Shown piece by piece: positions 13,715 through 27,500 of a DNA stretch of 64,000 nt. A program made the position numbers and the translations under genes. The stretch is taken from the NCBI GenBank assembly GCA_000499405.2, contig HG738138.1, positions 3,956,368 to 4,020,367 of the forward strand, read 5' to 3'. Source of the stretch: Onchocerca volvulus (Eukaryota > Nematoda > Chromadorea > Rhabditida > Onchocercidae). The notes beneath the pieces are model-generated. The model did no database searches. It was not told the DNA's origin and saw nothing but the letters and a program-made list of their open reading frames with translations. Numbering within the stretch: the stretch's first letter is position 1; each line of letters begins with the position of its first letter.

Positions 13715-14505
13715 ACTTGCCCAAATGTAAAACAAATATAAACTTGCTGGTTGATTCAGATATGAATCAAAAAGATAATGAAGAAAAGATCTTTAGTTCA
13801 AATGGCTTTACTTCCGGTTCTCCTCTAGAACAAATTTTGTATTTTTTTATTGAAATAATAATAATAGTAATAGTAATAATAATAAATTATATCCATAGTA
13901 ATTTGTTCCTTTGTTAACTGGTTGAGAGGAAACTGGACGGAAAATTTTTGATGTTATCATAATAGATATGATTTAGTAATTTTTGAAGTGTCATTTCCCT
14001 GTCCCAAAAAAATTCGTTTTTTATAATAGCTTGCAAAATAGACGTTATTTTGTGAAAGCTAATTGTAATATCTGTTTTCTCAGAAGTCTCAACACAGCAA
14101 AAAGTGCTAATAATATCTAGATTTGGATGAGAAATTTCAGCTTAAGAGAAGAGAAATTCTGAGACGTCGATATCATTACTCCGGTATTCCGGTTTTTCTT
14201 TTCAATTTCTTTTCGATTTGCAAGTACAATGAAGCGCAACATATCTTTATTTTAAATTCTTGCTTTCAACGATAAGTTAAGTTCGAATATATTATAATTT
14301 TTCATGAGGAAACACTGCTTACTTTCTTCGTGGAATTTTCTTCCCGGGAGTCTTTCTTCCCAGAAAATTTTGCTTTCAGGATCCTCGGCCATTTTTATCT
14401 CCTTTGATTTTATCAGTCCGAAAAAATCAAGAAAATCGTGATAATTAATAAAATCATTAAAAAAAAAAAAAAAAATCGACAATATACGATAAAGATGAAA
14501 AACGC
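13715..14505. repeat. Dispersed repeat, copy B
   Basis: Partner of 7850-8660. The core 13878-14346 is identical to copy A, while both flanks are diverged. The left flank is open on the plus strand (about 13684-13917) where copy A carries stops. On the minus strand it retains a related open stretch (about 14252-14430) ending in the same P-G-R-K-F-H-E-E residues before a GTAAG donor-like site. Confidence 0.8.
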
Positions 14506-16771
14506 TAGAGAATGATCTTTATATTCCCTTTACGAAATTGCATTGGTTCTTTTATTAACAAAGTGCTATAAGACCCTTCTTTTTCCTATCAGTGGAATGA
14601 ATATTTTTTCAATCACAGTTATCTTACTTTGCTCAATCAATCATATTACCACAATTAATAGAATTTTAGAATTAATCGAATTTTTTGGCATATTAACAGA
14701 ATTTTGCTGAATGCGGCTTAAAAAAAGCTATCCATCATGAAAATTTCACTTCCCTGGTATTTCTGACAATATACCCACTAGGAAAGGAAGGTTATACATA
14801 ATTCATAAATTACGGTAACGAAATTTATTACCGACCTAGATCACTTACTGAAACTGATTATTTAATCACTTCTTAGAAAAACTATTATTGAACACTTATT
14901 ATCGATCAAATTGAAGTTAACAAATAAAATTTTTTCGAGCATAAAATGGATTAAAATTTAATTCGTCAGGAATGATATATTAACTATAAATGGGAAAAGT
15001 TTTACATACACATACATATTCAAAGGCTATGACGCAAAATCCGATAGAATGATTCAAATTAACTATTACTACAGTAGTTATTTGTTGTTCGATGTGTATT
15101 TCTCTTCAGATTTGTTATTTTATGAAAATACATTTGGATTAAAATTTATTTCACTTCTAATTTAATGAGTTACCAACAAAAAGTATTGAAAATTTCAAGA
15201 ACCCTTAGATCTGAATGAAGAGTGGAAATGATCCGACGACAACTTTTAATGATTATGCCTGCTTAAGTTGAGAATTAGACTGCTAAAACATGAATAATTA
15301 TTACTGTGAAAAGTGTTTTCAAATCTTACTTTTCTGGAATTCTTGAAGTAAATTTGCTTTTCAAAAATAATTTTGTGTTTTTATTACGCATAAGAGTTTA
15401 TTTTTGTTTTGAAATTTTCAAAAATGAAATAGAATTTTAATTATATGTTTATCTATAGAAAAGCTTCCATTATGAAACTGTCAAATAAATTTTGTTTGCT
15501 GAAATTAAAGACCACCCACTTGCACTTTTTTATTTCTCAGCTGCAGTTATAAGCAAACATGAAATTCATATATAATCAATTCAAACAAGAAGTTCTACAT
15601 ACTTCAGAATTGTCGACTGTCGTTTATATCTGTCGCCAGAATCAACGCTGAATCCAACAACACAAAAAGGATATAATTTTTTTCTTTTATACATATAATT
15701 TAATAGTTTAGATTAAAACTTTGCAGGACATAATCTGTATCAAACTGGGCAAAAAATGATGGAATGCCAGAAATTGTCGTTCAGAATCGGAATTTGAAAA
15801 AGTTCCAAGTAATTTTTGCGGGAAAAAAATTTTCTTAATTCATAATATTGAGAAACAAATATTATTAATTTCTAAATGATAATGAAAAGGTATTCGAAAG
15901 TTTTATAAATGTGTAGCAAATATTAGAGATATTTTTTCTTAAATGACAAAAAGCTGATCAAATTCACCAAATATAAGCAGAGCGATTAAAATGGATGAAA
16001 GATTTTTTTTTCCAAATACGGTAGGTCTTGTCTCCCTAATCATAATATCAAAAGTTGATCCCTCGACTTTTAATTTGGAAAACCGCATGATTCCTTATTG
16101 ACTCAATGCAGCTATGCAAACCAGAATCTAAGCGACTGCTTTTCATAATCATTTGCGACATTTCCGCCATACAAAGTTTCGGAATAGTAAAAAAAAAGAG
16201 TGAAATTTTAAACAAATTTTGTTAATTCAATTTCAAAAATTTGTCGGAATTCCAAACTAATTAATTCATATAAATCAGCAGCTTATTAGCGTTGACATGC
16301 TTTGAAAATGAAGTTTTCAGTGTCGTTCCTTTTTTACCATATTATTAACACAATCAACAGTTTGACATAAGCAAAAAGAGTTAATGAGTGAAGAAGGCAT
16401 TTATTATTCATCGTTAAGAGGGTCCAGAATTGCTAGTCATCTAGTAAATTGTCATATTGATGATATGTTATTCAGTCGAACTTTTTGGCCTCTTTACAGC
16501 ATTTCCATGTAACAACTTGTAAACAAATATTTACATTCGTGTATGTTCGTTCTGAATTACTATGTTCATTACTCGGAAAAAAGACGACAAAATTTGGTAA
16601 TGAAATTCTAATATATTTCAGGAAAAGATATTTATATCGCTTTGAATCTGATCAGTCTTCATTTAGTACAAGAAACTTGATTGCGCAATTTCCGGAAAAG
16701 ACTTCGCTTTTGCGGTGAATGAAAAAAGATTACATCAAATCGCTGCAAAAGCATCGCAAATTATCGTTTCA
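14506..16771. other. Intergenic upstream of the flp-11-like gene
   Basis: I see no exon or repeat I can support. This is the candidate promoter region of the neuropeptide gene, but no specific element was recognised. Confidence 0.45.
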
Positions 16772-17766
16772 ATGCGTCCCATCCATGCGTACTTTTTGCT
16801 CTTCTACTGCTTGATCGCACAGTTTGTTATAATAGCAAGTGATCAAGATGACGAGACATTGTACGCAATTTTTCGCTTCATAAATATGCTTCAAAACAAC
16901 GAGTTAAATGTGATATAAACTGTAACTTCTGAATAAAAACTTTGCTAAGCTTTTTTCTGATAAAGAAAACGAACGTCAAGGACAGTTGCACCAAATTTCG
17001 AAATAAATCTATGGTTTTCTATATGGTACTATTTTAAGAGTTAAAACCCTTATAGACACTCAAATCAATGAAGCTTGAGAATAATCGTATGAAATAACGG
17101 CATATTTGACAGATAGAAGATACCATCTGATGAAATGTAAAAAATACGGATCCAATTTTCAAATTACAATTAATTGATATACTATTGCCGATAAATGCTT
17201 TCCTCTAATAAAAAAATTGTTTCAGAGGACAAAAACGTGCGATGCGTAATGCTTTGATACGCTTTGGTCGATCGGGTATAAGAAACGCTCTTGTTAGGTT
17301 ACTTTCAACTAAATCATTGAAAAAAAAGTGGACAAAAGATTGGATTAAGAAATTGTAGCTTTGAGAAAACGCTATTTGCCGGAGATGGAATACGAGAAAA
17401 TGAGAATTATTTAGTTAAGCTTTAAGAACAGAAACATACCTCAGATTTCACCGAAAAATGATAGCACTTATTAAATGAACGGAACTATCGAATTTTTTGA
17501 TAAGAGGCACATATCACGCTAGTAACGTGGAACAAACGCAGATCACAAGTATATATAGTCCTCATTCGAAGTTCGTGATGACGATATCTAATCACTTGTT
17601 CTGAATTAAATAAACAGACTTTGGCTGCCTTTTAAGTGCAAGGATCAGAATCCTATAACTTTCTTCCAAATCATATGCTTCCATCACGACATTAATTTCT
17701 TCCCTTTTGTATATTAGACTGAAGTACTGTTGCCGCACTCGGTAAGGTATGATTCAAGAGATAAAG

Positions 17767-17823
<57 letters not shown>

Positions 17824-17946
17824 TCATTTTGTCATTTCAGATTTGGGAAACGGATGTCTGACATGTATTTCTTAGATCCAGAAAATAGACGAGCCGCTGC
17901 TTTGCATCCATCTCGTAGGTTGTCTTCCCGACATTTAAGAAAATGA
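16772..17946 (+). CDS. flp-11: FLP-11-like FMRFamide-related neuropeptide precursor
   Basis: Two exons are secure: 17226-17297 and 17841-17946. They join in phase across the Arg codon of the second RFG motif. Together they encode K-R-AMRNALIRFG-R-SGIRNALVRFG-K-R, two amidated peptides flanked by basic cleavage sites. A 30-residue C-terminal spacer follows and ends at TGA. AMRNALVRF-amide and related x-x-MRNALVRF-amides are the known products of nematode flp-11, so the assignment is firm. The N-terminal exon is inferred: ATG at 16772 starts a convincing signal peptide (hydrophobic to about residue 23) and an acidic propeptide, ending at about 16909. A linking exon at 16950-16984 would make all phases agree (116 residues), but its 40-bp intron and weak GTTGCA donor make it tentative. 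The product would enter the secretory pathway of neurons, be cleaved by a proprotein convertase and amidated at Gly. The third flp-11 peptide of C. elegans, ending PQPFVRFG, is not seen. Confidence 0.85.
17770..17821. repeat. TA dinucleotide microsatellite in the flp-11 intron
   Basis: About 26 TA units, lying just 20 bases upstream of the acceptor (TCATTTCAG, ends 17840) of the final flp-11 exon. Confidence 0.95.
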
Positions 17947-20900
17947 CTGAAATTGTTTATTATTTCTGACACAGCGGTGCCAAGACTCTGAATAAGCTAA
18001 GTTCTGTGTAATATCAGTCGTTTTTTAACTTTTTTTATAGTATTAGTGGTACTATGACATTGGTAATTCGGTATGAACTATCATTTCTACGAAATTTCAG
18101 TACAGTTTGGCCGCTTTGAGGGTTCGAAACATAGCAAAGATATTCTTCCAAAAATTTAACGATTCTGCAGTGCGATGATGATTGTTTGCGTTAGATTGGA
18201 ATTTGATTTGAGTTTGCTATCCGATTAAGTCGAATTATGATATCCCATGGATTATCCAAGTGAAAAATGTTTCAGTACCACATTTTATTGAGAATCTATT
18301 TAAAATTGTGTTGATTGCATCGTCCATCCAGAGCACATTTCTGCAAAAATTTCCAGCAAATTCAATTCAAACAAACATCGAGCTGAGAGAAGATTTGTTC
18401 GATGCAATGTATTTTGAAACATTTTGGTCGCAAAAAAAGTTTTAAAAAAAATTTTGCTACTTACCGATATTATCAATTTGGAAAAAGTGAGCGAAAACTC
18501 GCACTGTTCCTAAAAAATTTGAAATAGTAAAATGCAGAACATTCAAATTACATCATGAAAGGGCTTAAAGGTAATGAATTTTTCGAGTGAAAGTTAAAGC
18601 TTTTCCTAAACCAATTGCTGCATCACATATTAAGTGAACCTATATTTGCTGTAATATACCAAAATTATTTTGAATCGAAAATTCTTGTCTAGATAAAAAC
18701 ACGCATCTATTCGAATGCAACATTGTATCAAAATTTCAAATTAATCGATGAAGAATTTGAAACGCTGTATGGCAAGTTACAACGAACATTTACATCATAT
18801 TTATATACATTGCAGCTTTTTAATTCATTATTTTAAATTCCAAAATCTATTGATACCTTCTTCAAATTTGCGAATATAGAACAGCTTTCCCTCTGATTAC
18901 TTTGATTGAAACACATAATAAATAGAAAGAAACAAATCGCGAATTTCCTATCAATTATAAAACCGTAAATTAATATGTAATATTTCTATTAATATTAAAA
19001 CGGCAAATTAATAAATTGAAACGCCTAATATCATTTATCATATTTCTAAAAATTTGAAATTCCTTTACATCTCATTTTAATAATGATTACACTTTTAAAT
19101 ACTTCTCTGTTCTGCAATCTCATTTCGAATTAACACATGCGAATTGATACGACGGAAAAGTATTAATGCACAAAATGATGCTTACTCAAAATGCTTAATA
19201 AATGAATATTGCAAATGGAATTGATAATGTATTTATTGATTTCGCTGATGAAACGAGACTTATTCATCTTACGTGTAAAAAAAATTTTTTTAAACCAAAA
19301 GGAGATTTCGAATTGGATAAGATAATATAGCATCACTTAATTGTAATAGGATGCAAAAAGTCATAAATTAGTAGAAGTCGGACGAAACAGAATGAGAATA
19401 AATTTAAAAAGTTGCAAATTTTTTACTAATAGAAGACAATTTCTATTCACATTGCTGTTCTAAATTGGTTCTGAATGTGGATTCTTCAGCATATCCGTGT
19501 ATCCGATGTATTAGTCAGCTTTTAAAATCAGAATTGAAATTTAAGAATGTAGTAATTTTGTTGCTGCTGGAAAATTCATCTTTTAGCAAGCAGTTTTAAT
19601 CATGGAATAAAGAGGATCGGCATGGCTGATCCATAAAAGTGAACGAGCTGCATTAGTTAAATTTAAATTAAGTAAACAGCCTACCGTAATGACTTCTCGT
19701 GTATCTTTCTTTTCGTTTTTTTTATCTTTTGATTACGGTAAAACGAAATGGAATGCATTATGAACTATTACTTTGACAGGATTGAAGGAAACAAACTTAA
19801 TCATATTTTATAACAAATCATTTGAAGGGAGGAAAGGATATGTTTGCTTGATTTCGAAGATTTTGAACAGGAAGCAATCAACTCGTAAATATTCAAATTT
19901 GATAAACTTCTTCCCAAAAATTTTTCTCATGCTAGATTATTCGATTCTTGGAAATTGAACTTAGAGGATCCTTCTTAAAATCTGTTTGCTAATCGAAGCA
20001 AAACAGGAATAAAGCCTAGAAGTTTTTGGTAAAAAGTACCTCCTTGTGAACTAAGTTTGGCGGGATGATTCATTTTCAACCTGGCAACTTAGATGAATAG
20101 AGAATAGTTGTGCTTGCATCGCTAACGCAATACTACTATTCGATCTTTCCCAATGATGTTTCATCGTTACCCTACAGAACCAAGAAAGTCTTTATTACTA
20201 GTTTTGCTGTTATTAGAATTAATATCAGTATCAAGTTCGCAAGGAAAAGATTAGAACTTGAAATAACATGATTGAAGTGTCGTTCCAGTACTTGTATGCA
20301 TTTAAAATTTAGTGTGAAAGTTAAGTTTGAACTAATCAAAAGATAAATAAAATTGAATAAAAATATAAATTGTTATAAGTAATGGTTTAAATCAGAAGAA
20401 ATGATTTAAATCAATGCTTATGAAAATTTATTGCAAGTTTAAATTGGTCTATCGTTAAACAAGTGAAGTTGTTCTATTTACAACATCGTAAATAAAAAAT
20501 TATTTTGGTCACTACATATTAATATGACTAGTCCGGGCTAGGGCGAGAGATTAAATATAACATTCTCATCACTGATTTGACGTCAGAAGTTGACGCTTTT
20601 TCGTTGCTGTTGTAACTATCCTTTCACAAGCTTTTTACTTTTCGAGATTATTTGTCATCAAAAATTTGTTATTTTTCCATAAAAAAAAAAAATTTTTCCA
20701 ATTGTCATACGAAAACTAAAACACTTCTTTTTATCAAATCGTATAAATTTCTAGAGGACTATGTATATTACCCTAAGTGTTTTCAGTCTAGTTTAGAAGC
20801 AATCTTGTCACATGCCAAATTTCTATTGTTCCTTTCAAATCACTTTTCTTCTTGACTGCTATTAAATCAAACATCATCAGTCTGTTAGATTATTGGCTGA

Positions 20901-21495
20901 AGTGACATCATCTTCGCAATTTCCGATGGAGTGGTCAATGGATGTTTTCTTGCAGGCCTTAAATCATGTGAATTTCAGTGAATTTCTCGTCGGTAATACA
21001 TATCAAATTGACAAACATGTCAACTTTTCAGGGTTAATAAAAGCCGAATGTAATACTTGCGAAGGCAGTCGCCTAATTGTGCTCATTTCCTTACCTATCG
21101 ACTACAACATACATACACTACACATGCACACACACACACGTACATACACACACATACAAACATACATACATACATACACACACATACACACATAAAAGCA
21201 TAGATGGATCAAATACACTGCTTCTCTGTGTATGTATCATTGGTATGTTTGTCTATGTGGTAGATGTGTGTGTCTAGTTAGTATAGGTGTTAGTTACATG
21301 ACTAATGTATGTACGTGAGGTCATGTCTGTGACATACAATGTGACACGCAATGTAGTAGTAATATTTTATGTTAGATGTGAACTTTTAGTTGAACTTGCT
21401 TTATTTCCCGTTATTTTTAAGGTATCATTTGTGCCTTCATAGGGTATTCTGTTGATGGTTTATTTGAAATCTGCGACAAACTCGATTGATTTTTA
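17947..21495. other. Intergenic between flp-11 and the ORP gene
   Basis: No supported gene. An open stretch at 20893-21195 (+) has exon-like splice signals and could be an upstream noncoding or alternative exon of the ORP gene. It shows no domain, and its end is simple sequence. An acceptor-like TTTTTAG ends at 21496 and may mark the trans-spliced 5' end of the ORP mRNA. Confidence 0.45.
21108..21194. repeat. CA / CATA simple-sequence tract
   Basis: Alternating CACA and CATA units about 380 bp upstream of the ORP start codon. It is the cause of the long open frames there, which I do not regard as coding. Confidence 0.95.
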
Positions 21496-21572
21496 GGCAC
21501 AGAAATGATCAACAGATCAGCACATCATAAATGAAGGATAGAAATAGTTGAGGAGAAAATATTGTATCAAAT

Positions 21573-24500
21573 ATGGTGGTGACGAATTTGAGCCCATCCG
21601 AACTGCCAGTAAATTCGGAGCAAAGATCAATCAACTCAAGCAATGATAATGAAAATGCTGATGATCGAAAGATAAACTTGAAGGTTTCATTTTTTGGATT
21701 TCAAAATAGAAGAGTTGGGCCTATTTATATTTTGATGAATTCTGATTCGTTTATTAAAAGTGATATCATACAGTTGGTTGTATTTTTCAGTTAGTAATTT
21801 TTGGTTTTTTTTTTTTCGTTCATCGAAACATTCATCATATACAACGAGAAACAGCGAAACTACTGCATAGCTTTGGATCTTCGTTTTTAGTTAAATTCAG
21901 TTTTATTCGATAGGCTTTTTACTTCATTATCAAAGTTGTTTTGAGCAATTAGGAGTTAAATTTTTCCTGATGATAATGGTTGACCTAGAACTCGTTTTTC
22001 CTCTCCATAACCACTGATCTAGATTTCTAGTCGATCTATAATGAATCAGATAGATAAGTCAAGCAATTCTGAGAAAGCGAACTTGATTCTTAAAAAAAAA
22101 AAAAAAAAAAAAAAGAAACTTATTTAATTATTTTCACTTCACTTTGACACTTCGAAACTCAAACAATTATGAAATACTGCATTCAAGTTAGATCAAGTAT
22201 CATTCAACAGTTTATAAAAGGTGGAATCAAATGTCACTTTTAATTTAATAAAGCGAAGTTTTTTGAGGAAATTTTTGAGGCTCACAACACCAGAAATTTT
22301 AACTTTAAATGCAGGGCGAGAAAATCGGATTGATTTGAATTTTTTAGAAACAAAAGCGAGAATACCGTGATGAGAAAAAGCGGGTTACACGGGAATTGCT
22401 TACAGCTTTGCATGATCCGACAATTGTTATTATGGCTGATTGGCTAAAAGTTCGTGGAACTTTACGGAAATGGAATCGATATTTCTGCATACTGAAACCG
22501 GGTTTATTGCTTATATATAAAAGCAGTAAAGTCGATAAGGTGCTTCATGTATAAATCTATTAATTTAGTGATCAGTTCCATTGACAAGTGATTGAAAAAA
22601 CAAAGAGTGTCTTCATCTTTATTCTCCAAAATATAGTGTAGAAGTCAATCTAATATGCGTCTAATATTAGCAGATAAGATTAAGTAATATATTCATAGAA
22701 TTTTAAAGTCTTTTTTTTTTAAATCTTTATTCTTGGTCATTTAATGCCAAATTTTTATTGCTTTTTAAGTCGGGTCACTGGATTGGTACAGTGTTGTTAA
22801 ACAACTGTGAGCTAATCGAAAGACCATCGAAAAAAGACGGATTTTGCTTCAAACTGTTTCATCCAATGGATCAGAGTATATGGGCAACACGTGGACCATT
22901 GGGAGAAACTCATGGTGTCGTTACAATCCAGCCTTTGCCTACTACTTATTTGATTTGTCGAGCACCATCTGAACAGGTAATAAGTTAATTATTTTATGTT
23001 GGGTCGATTCTAAACGTTGCTATAATCATCTGTACTTTGTGGATAAGTTTGAGTTTTAATACAAATTTATACTCGGTCGGAATTCCAAAAAAAAAAAAAA
23101 AAATTCCCTAAAGTTAGGTATATTCTGGATCCTAAAACCGATGAATCGATTTTGTTGAGGAATTAAAATTCCATTTTAATACATTTACTTGTATATTTAG
23201 GCAGGCGGCTGTTGGATGGATGCTTTGAATTTGACTCTCCGTTGCAGTGGTCTCTTAATGAGGACCATGTATAAAGTAAAGCTTTGATTTTTAAAAAGAG
23301 TAGGCAGAATCAGCGTACGGAAATATTGAGTCCACTGCATATTTAACGGTTCAGTTATTCAATATAATGTGTAAGACTTGAAAATGCTTGACAGGAAATA
23401 ATATCTTTCGTTGAAAATTTAGTTTTCTGACTGTAATCAGAAAGGAGAAGAAACAGTCATCGATGAACAGAATGCCTTTAACGATATCTCATATAATGAT
23501 GCCGTTGAAAGATCTCGACAATTCAGTGAAGTTGAAGCAGAAAAGCATTTTGATGGTTAGAAAGTTTTGCTTAATTGCTAGATCTGTTTTAAGCAATGAT
23601 CACATTTGATCTCATGGAATCAACTGTGCAAAGGGTCAATATGGTGTTTTGACTAAGACTTTCATTTCGTGAATCTTCATGTTTCCCATTATTATCTGAA
23701 ATTTTTTATGAAGGCTTGAATGATGATATTGAGCGGGCAGCATCAGATAGTGACGATGGAGCTATTGATTATAAAGAAGAAAGCTCATATATTCAATCAG
23801 ATCCAGAGCAGGTTTGCTTTTTAGTTCATCATTTCAATATTATCAGTTTGCCAAAAAATACAATTTGAATTTGAAATGATTCTAATTTATAGAAGACAAG
23901 AGCGAAAAATTTGGAACTGCTATTATTCAAGTGACTTTAAATTGCTAAAATTTTATTTAGTTTGGTCCAACAATGCAAACCGAAGATCTAGCTGATGAAA
24001 ACAAAAGTCTTGTATGGAGTTTATTGAAACAAGTACGACCTGGAATGGACCTTTCAAAAGTTACTTTGCCTACATTCATTTTGGAATCGCGTTCATTCCT
24101 CGAAAAACTTACAGATTTCTATTACCACTCATATATTATTGCCGAGCAAGTTTTCTGAGATCTTTTCATCAAAGATAACAAGAAATGATAATTGATTCGA
24201 AAAAAAAAAAATGAGATAAGGTGGTCAGTGGCGCTTACTTTTCCCTTTTTTCTCGTCTAATTTCTGTGAAAAGTTTCAAATATTACAGTTTCTGATTTCT
24301 TTTTTTATTCTGAATTTCATTCTAGAGCCACGGCTGAGAATGATCCCTTACAAAGGATGAAGACGATTGTAAAGTTCTATTTAAGCGGATTTTATAAGAA
24401 ACCAAAAGGCTTGAAGAAACCATATAATCCGATATTAGGTGAAACATTTCGATGTAAATGGGAACATCCCGATAATTCGACATCGTACTATGTTGCTGAA

Positions 24501-27500
24501 CAGGTTGTATTTCAGGTCTTACCGATACTCTCTAACTACTTTTTTTGGGATTTTGAAGTTTTTTGAGCTGCAAGCCAGAATCATTTTACACAATTTTTAT
24601 TCTTATCTTATTTTAATTATTCATAAAGAGATGTTTAGCATTCTATTAAATTTACCATTACACGTTAAAAGTTGTCTAGGCTCTCGAACGAAGATATCGT
24701 TGAATTTTTTAAAGATAGAATTCAATGCAAATATTAAATTAATTAAAATCAAATTATGTTAGTTCGTTTTTAATTGGATCTGTATTTCTCCAGGTTTCGC
24801 ATCATCCTCCAATTTCGGCTCTTTTTTTAACGAATCGAAAAGCAGGTTTTAATATATCTGGTACAATATTGGCAAAAAGCAAGTATTACGGGAACAGTTT
24901 ATCGGCTCTGATGATCGGTGATGTACGAATAACGCTTTTGCAGCGGGGTGAAACCTATATTGCTACACTTCCGTATGCTAACTGTAAGGGTATTATGATT
25001 GGGACATTGTCAATGGAATATGGTGGTAAGGTGAATCTTTCCCCGTTTTTAATGTATCACCATACTATTTTTAGATTCCAGAATAAAAGTGACAGAGGTA
25101 GTTTATAAGTTCAGAAGCTTTTGAATTGATATAAGAGGTCAGATTTTTGTCGGATTTTTTTTTTTTTTTTTTGATGGAATCATAAAACCATCAATTTTTT
25201 TCAGTAGAGAACGATCTATTAAACGATAGCTCAAATTTAGGTAAGAATAGAGTGCAATCGTACCGATTATGTGTGCGAACTTGATTTCAAATTAAAACCA
25301 TTCATTGGAGGAACAGTGAATCTTATTGCGGGAGATATCAAATGTAAAAAAGAATCGGTGGCGCGTATTGAGGGAGCTTGGGATGGCGAAATTTATGTAA
25401 TTGAAAAGGTAAGCATTAGTTTTCTGGAGCATCGTCATTAGTTGGTAAAACATTGTGCAGTTATTAATTAAAATGATATCAAAGTCCCACATTTAATCTG
25501 ATGGAAATGTGATTTTAAGTTTTTAATATTTTGCAACATCTGCGAAGCTTTGTATCTTTAGACTACTATACTATTGTCAAAAGCATTTGAACTTTATTTA
25601 CAAAGATTGCAATCCAACAAAATTGTATTTAAATTATAATATCAAGCGATCCAGTGCAGATATTAATGACTTTAACATATTTATTAATGATCTTAACACA
25701 TTACGGAAATCAAATATTTTCCAGTTTCACTTTTCTTGCAGGATGTAAAGACACTTTTATGGTCGCCAACACCTGATGTAATTGCAAAACGACTTAAACG
25801 TTACGAAGTCCTTTTGGAAGAGCAGGGCGAATGGGAATCAAAGAAGTGTTTATTTCTTCATCCTAGAAGTTTTTGATTTTAGGTCTAGTGAATGATAAAG
25901 TCTGTGACAGTTGAATTATTATTTTTCAATTAAGGTTATGGTTGAAAGTAAGTGAAGCAATAGCCAACGATAATCAGAAAATTGCAACAGAAGAAAAAAG
26001 TAAATTAGAAGACGAACAACGCGCTCGCGCTAAATCTGGTATACATCACAAACCTAAATGGTTCAAGCAGGATCTTCTGTCGAAAAATTATGAATATATA
26101 CATGCTGAGTAAGTAATTCTCCTTTCTTCAATTTATTTTTATACCATGTCAATGTTACTTTTTGCAGTATCATCTTATGGGCAGTATTTCGTGATTCCGA
26201 AATGTTCTGAAACGTTGCATATTAACTTCAATTTGAAAAAATCAGAAATAGATGTGAGACAATAATTGCTAATACAGTATTATTAAAGTGTTCTGCAATT
26301 TAAAAACTGTCCATAAAGGAACAATAATCTTTGGATTGTATGTTGCAACATTAATATCAAGTTTGGAGAGATACTCTTAGGCAGTGGTCTTAATATTGAT
26401 TTGTATATAAAACGGAGATTTTTAACTCGATTCTGATATTTTTTATTTAGTAACATTTTGTTTGCTGGCAAAATTTAGCACAGATTCCTCGAGAACATTC
26501 ATTTTATTATAGTTATCAAGCGTGGGATGAAAATGATGATCTTCGTCAGATTGAGCGTGATTATGTAATACGAACAAAAACTAAGCATGGAACCAAAGAA
26601 CGATCTGCTTCACCGCCAAGTTCAACTTCAATTCAGCAAGAACAGTCTGAAGATTCTGATTCACCTGAAAGTATATACTTTTTGAGTGAAATGTGGATGA
26701 AATAACTCTTCGTATTTTTATGAAAGAAAATTTGCTTCGCAAAATTCGTTAAAATCATCAGGGAAATTTTTTAGAACAGTTATCGTGAATCTTTTATACC
26801 TTAATTTTGCACTTTAAAAATGCACTTGTGTTTTCGAAGTTCGTCTGTTTAATCTATTACTGTTTTCTTTTTGTTTAGTTTTTATTCTAAAAAGAAGTTT
26901 TCGGAATGGGATTTTTTTTAATTTTACAGATAAGCGATATCGCCAAAAGAAGAGGCGACTTTCACGAGATTTCGATCGTTTACAACAAGTCCAAGTAAAG
27001 CTTCTTTTATTGACTTTTTTAAATGTTCTTGGCTTGTTTAATTATTAAGCTTTGATATTTCCAAAGACTTAAATTTTCAAGTCTTTTAAAGCTGCAACTT
27101 CGCATTATGAGAATTAAACTTTCTTTACTTAAATTTCTTCAAATAAGAAATAAAGTTTGGACCTTACATTTCCACATAAAAAAATTATAAAAGTTTACTA
27201 TTTTACAACGTTGGTTCCGCAATTTATTGTTGAAAAATTTTTTCATACACACGGAACAGCATCGAACATGTAAGTTATTGTGCTCAAAAAAATCATGAGA
27301 CTAATTAATTCTTGGCTCATTTTTCGTTATGTGACAAAGTCGATTTTTTTTTTTCGTTTATATATATATTTATATTTGAAGGAAACTCTGGACCGTGCTG
27401 TACAGTTCTTACAGCGTTTGGAAACAAACTTTGAGAAAAGAACCAGTGTAGCCGTAACACAACAACAATTAATCGCGATTATGGCTTTTTTCACAATTCT

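Noticed and set aside
17749..17835. N-terminal extension of the last flp-11 exon (Ile-Tyr repeats)
   Set aside because: It is translation of the TA microsatellite. The acceptor at 17840 and the phase match to 17297 show it is intron.
20893..21277. Open frames upstream of the ORP gene
   Set aside because: Their C-terminal halves are translations of the CA/CATA tract. The first part could be an upstream exon but has no support.
25026..25108. Read-through of ORP exon 9 past 25030
   Set aside because: Splicing at AAG/GTGAAT joins in phase to the exon at 25241 and preserves the conserved GG-x-V block. The extension is intron.
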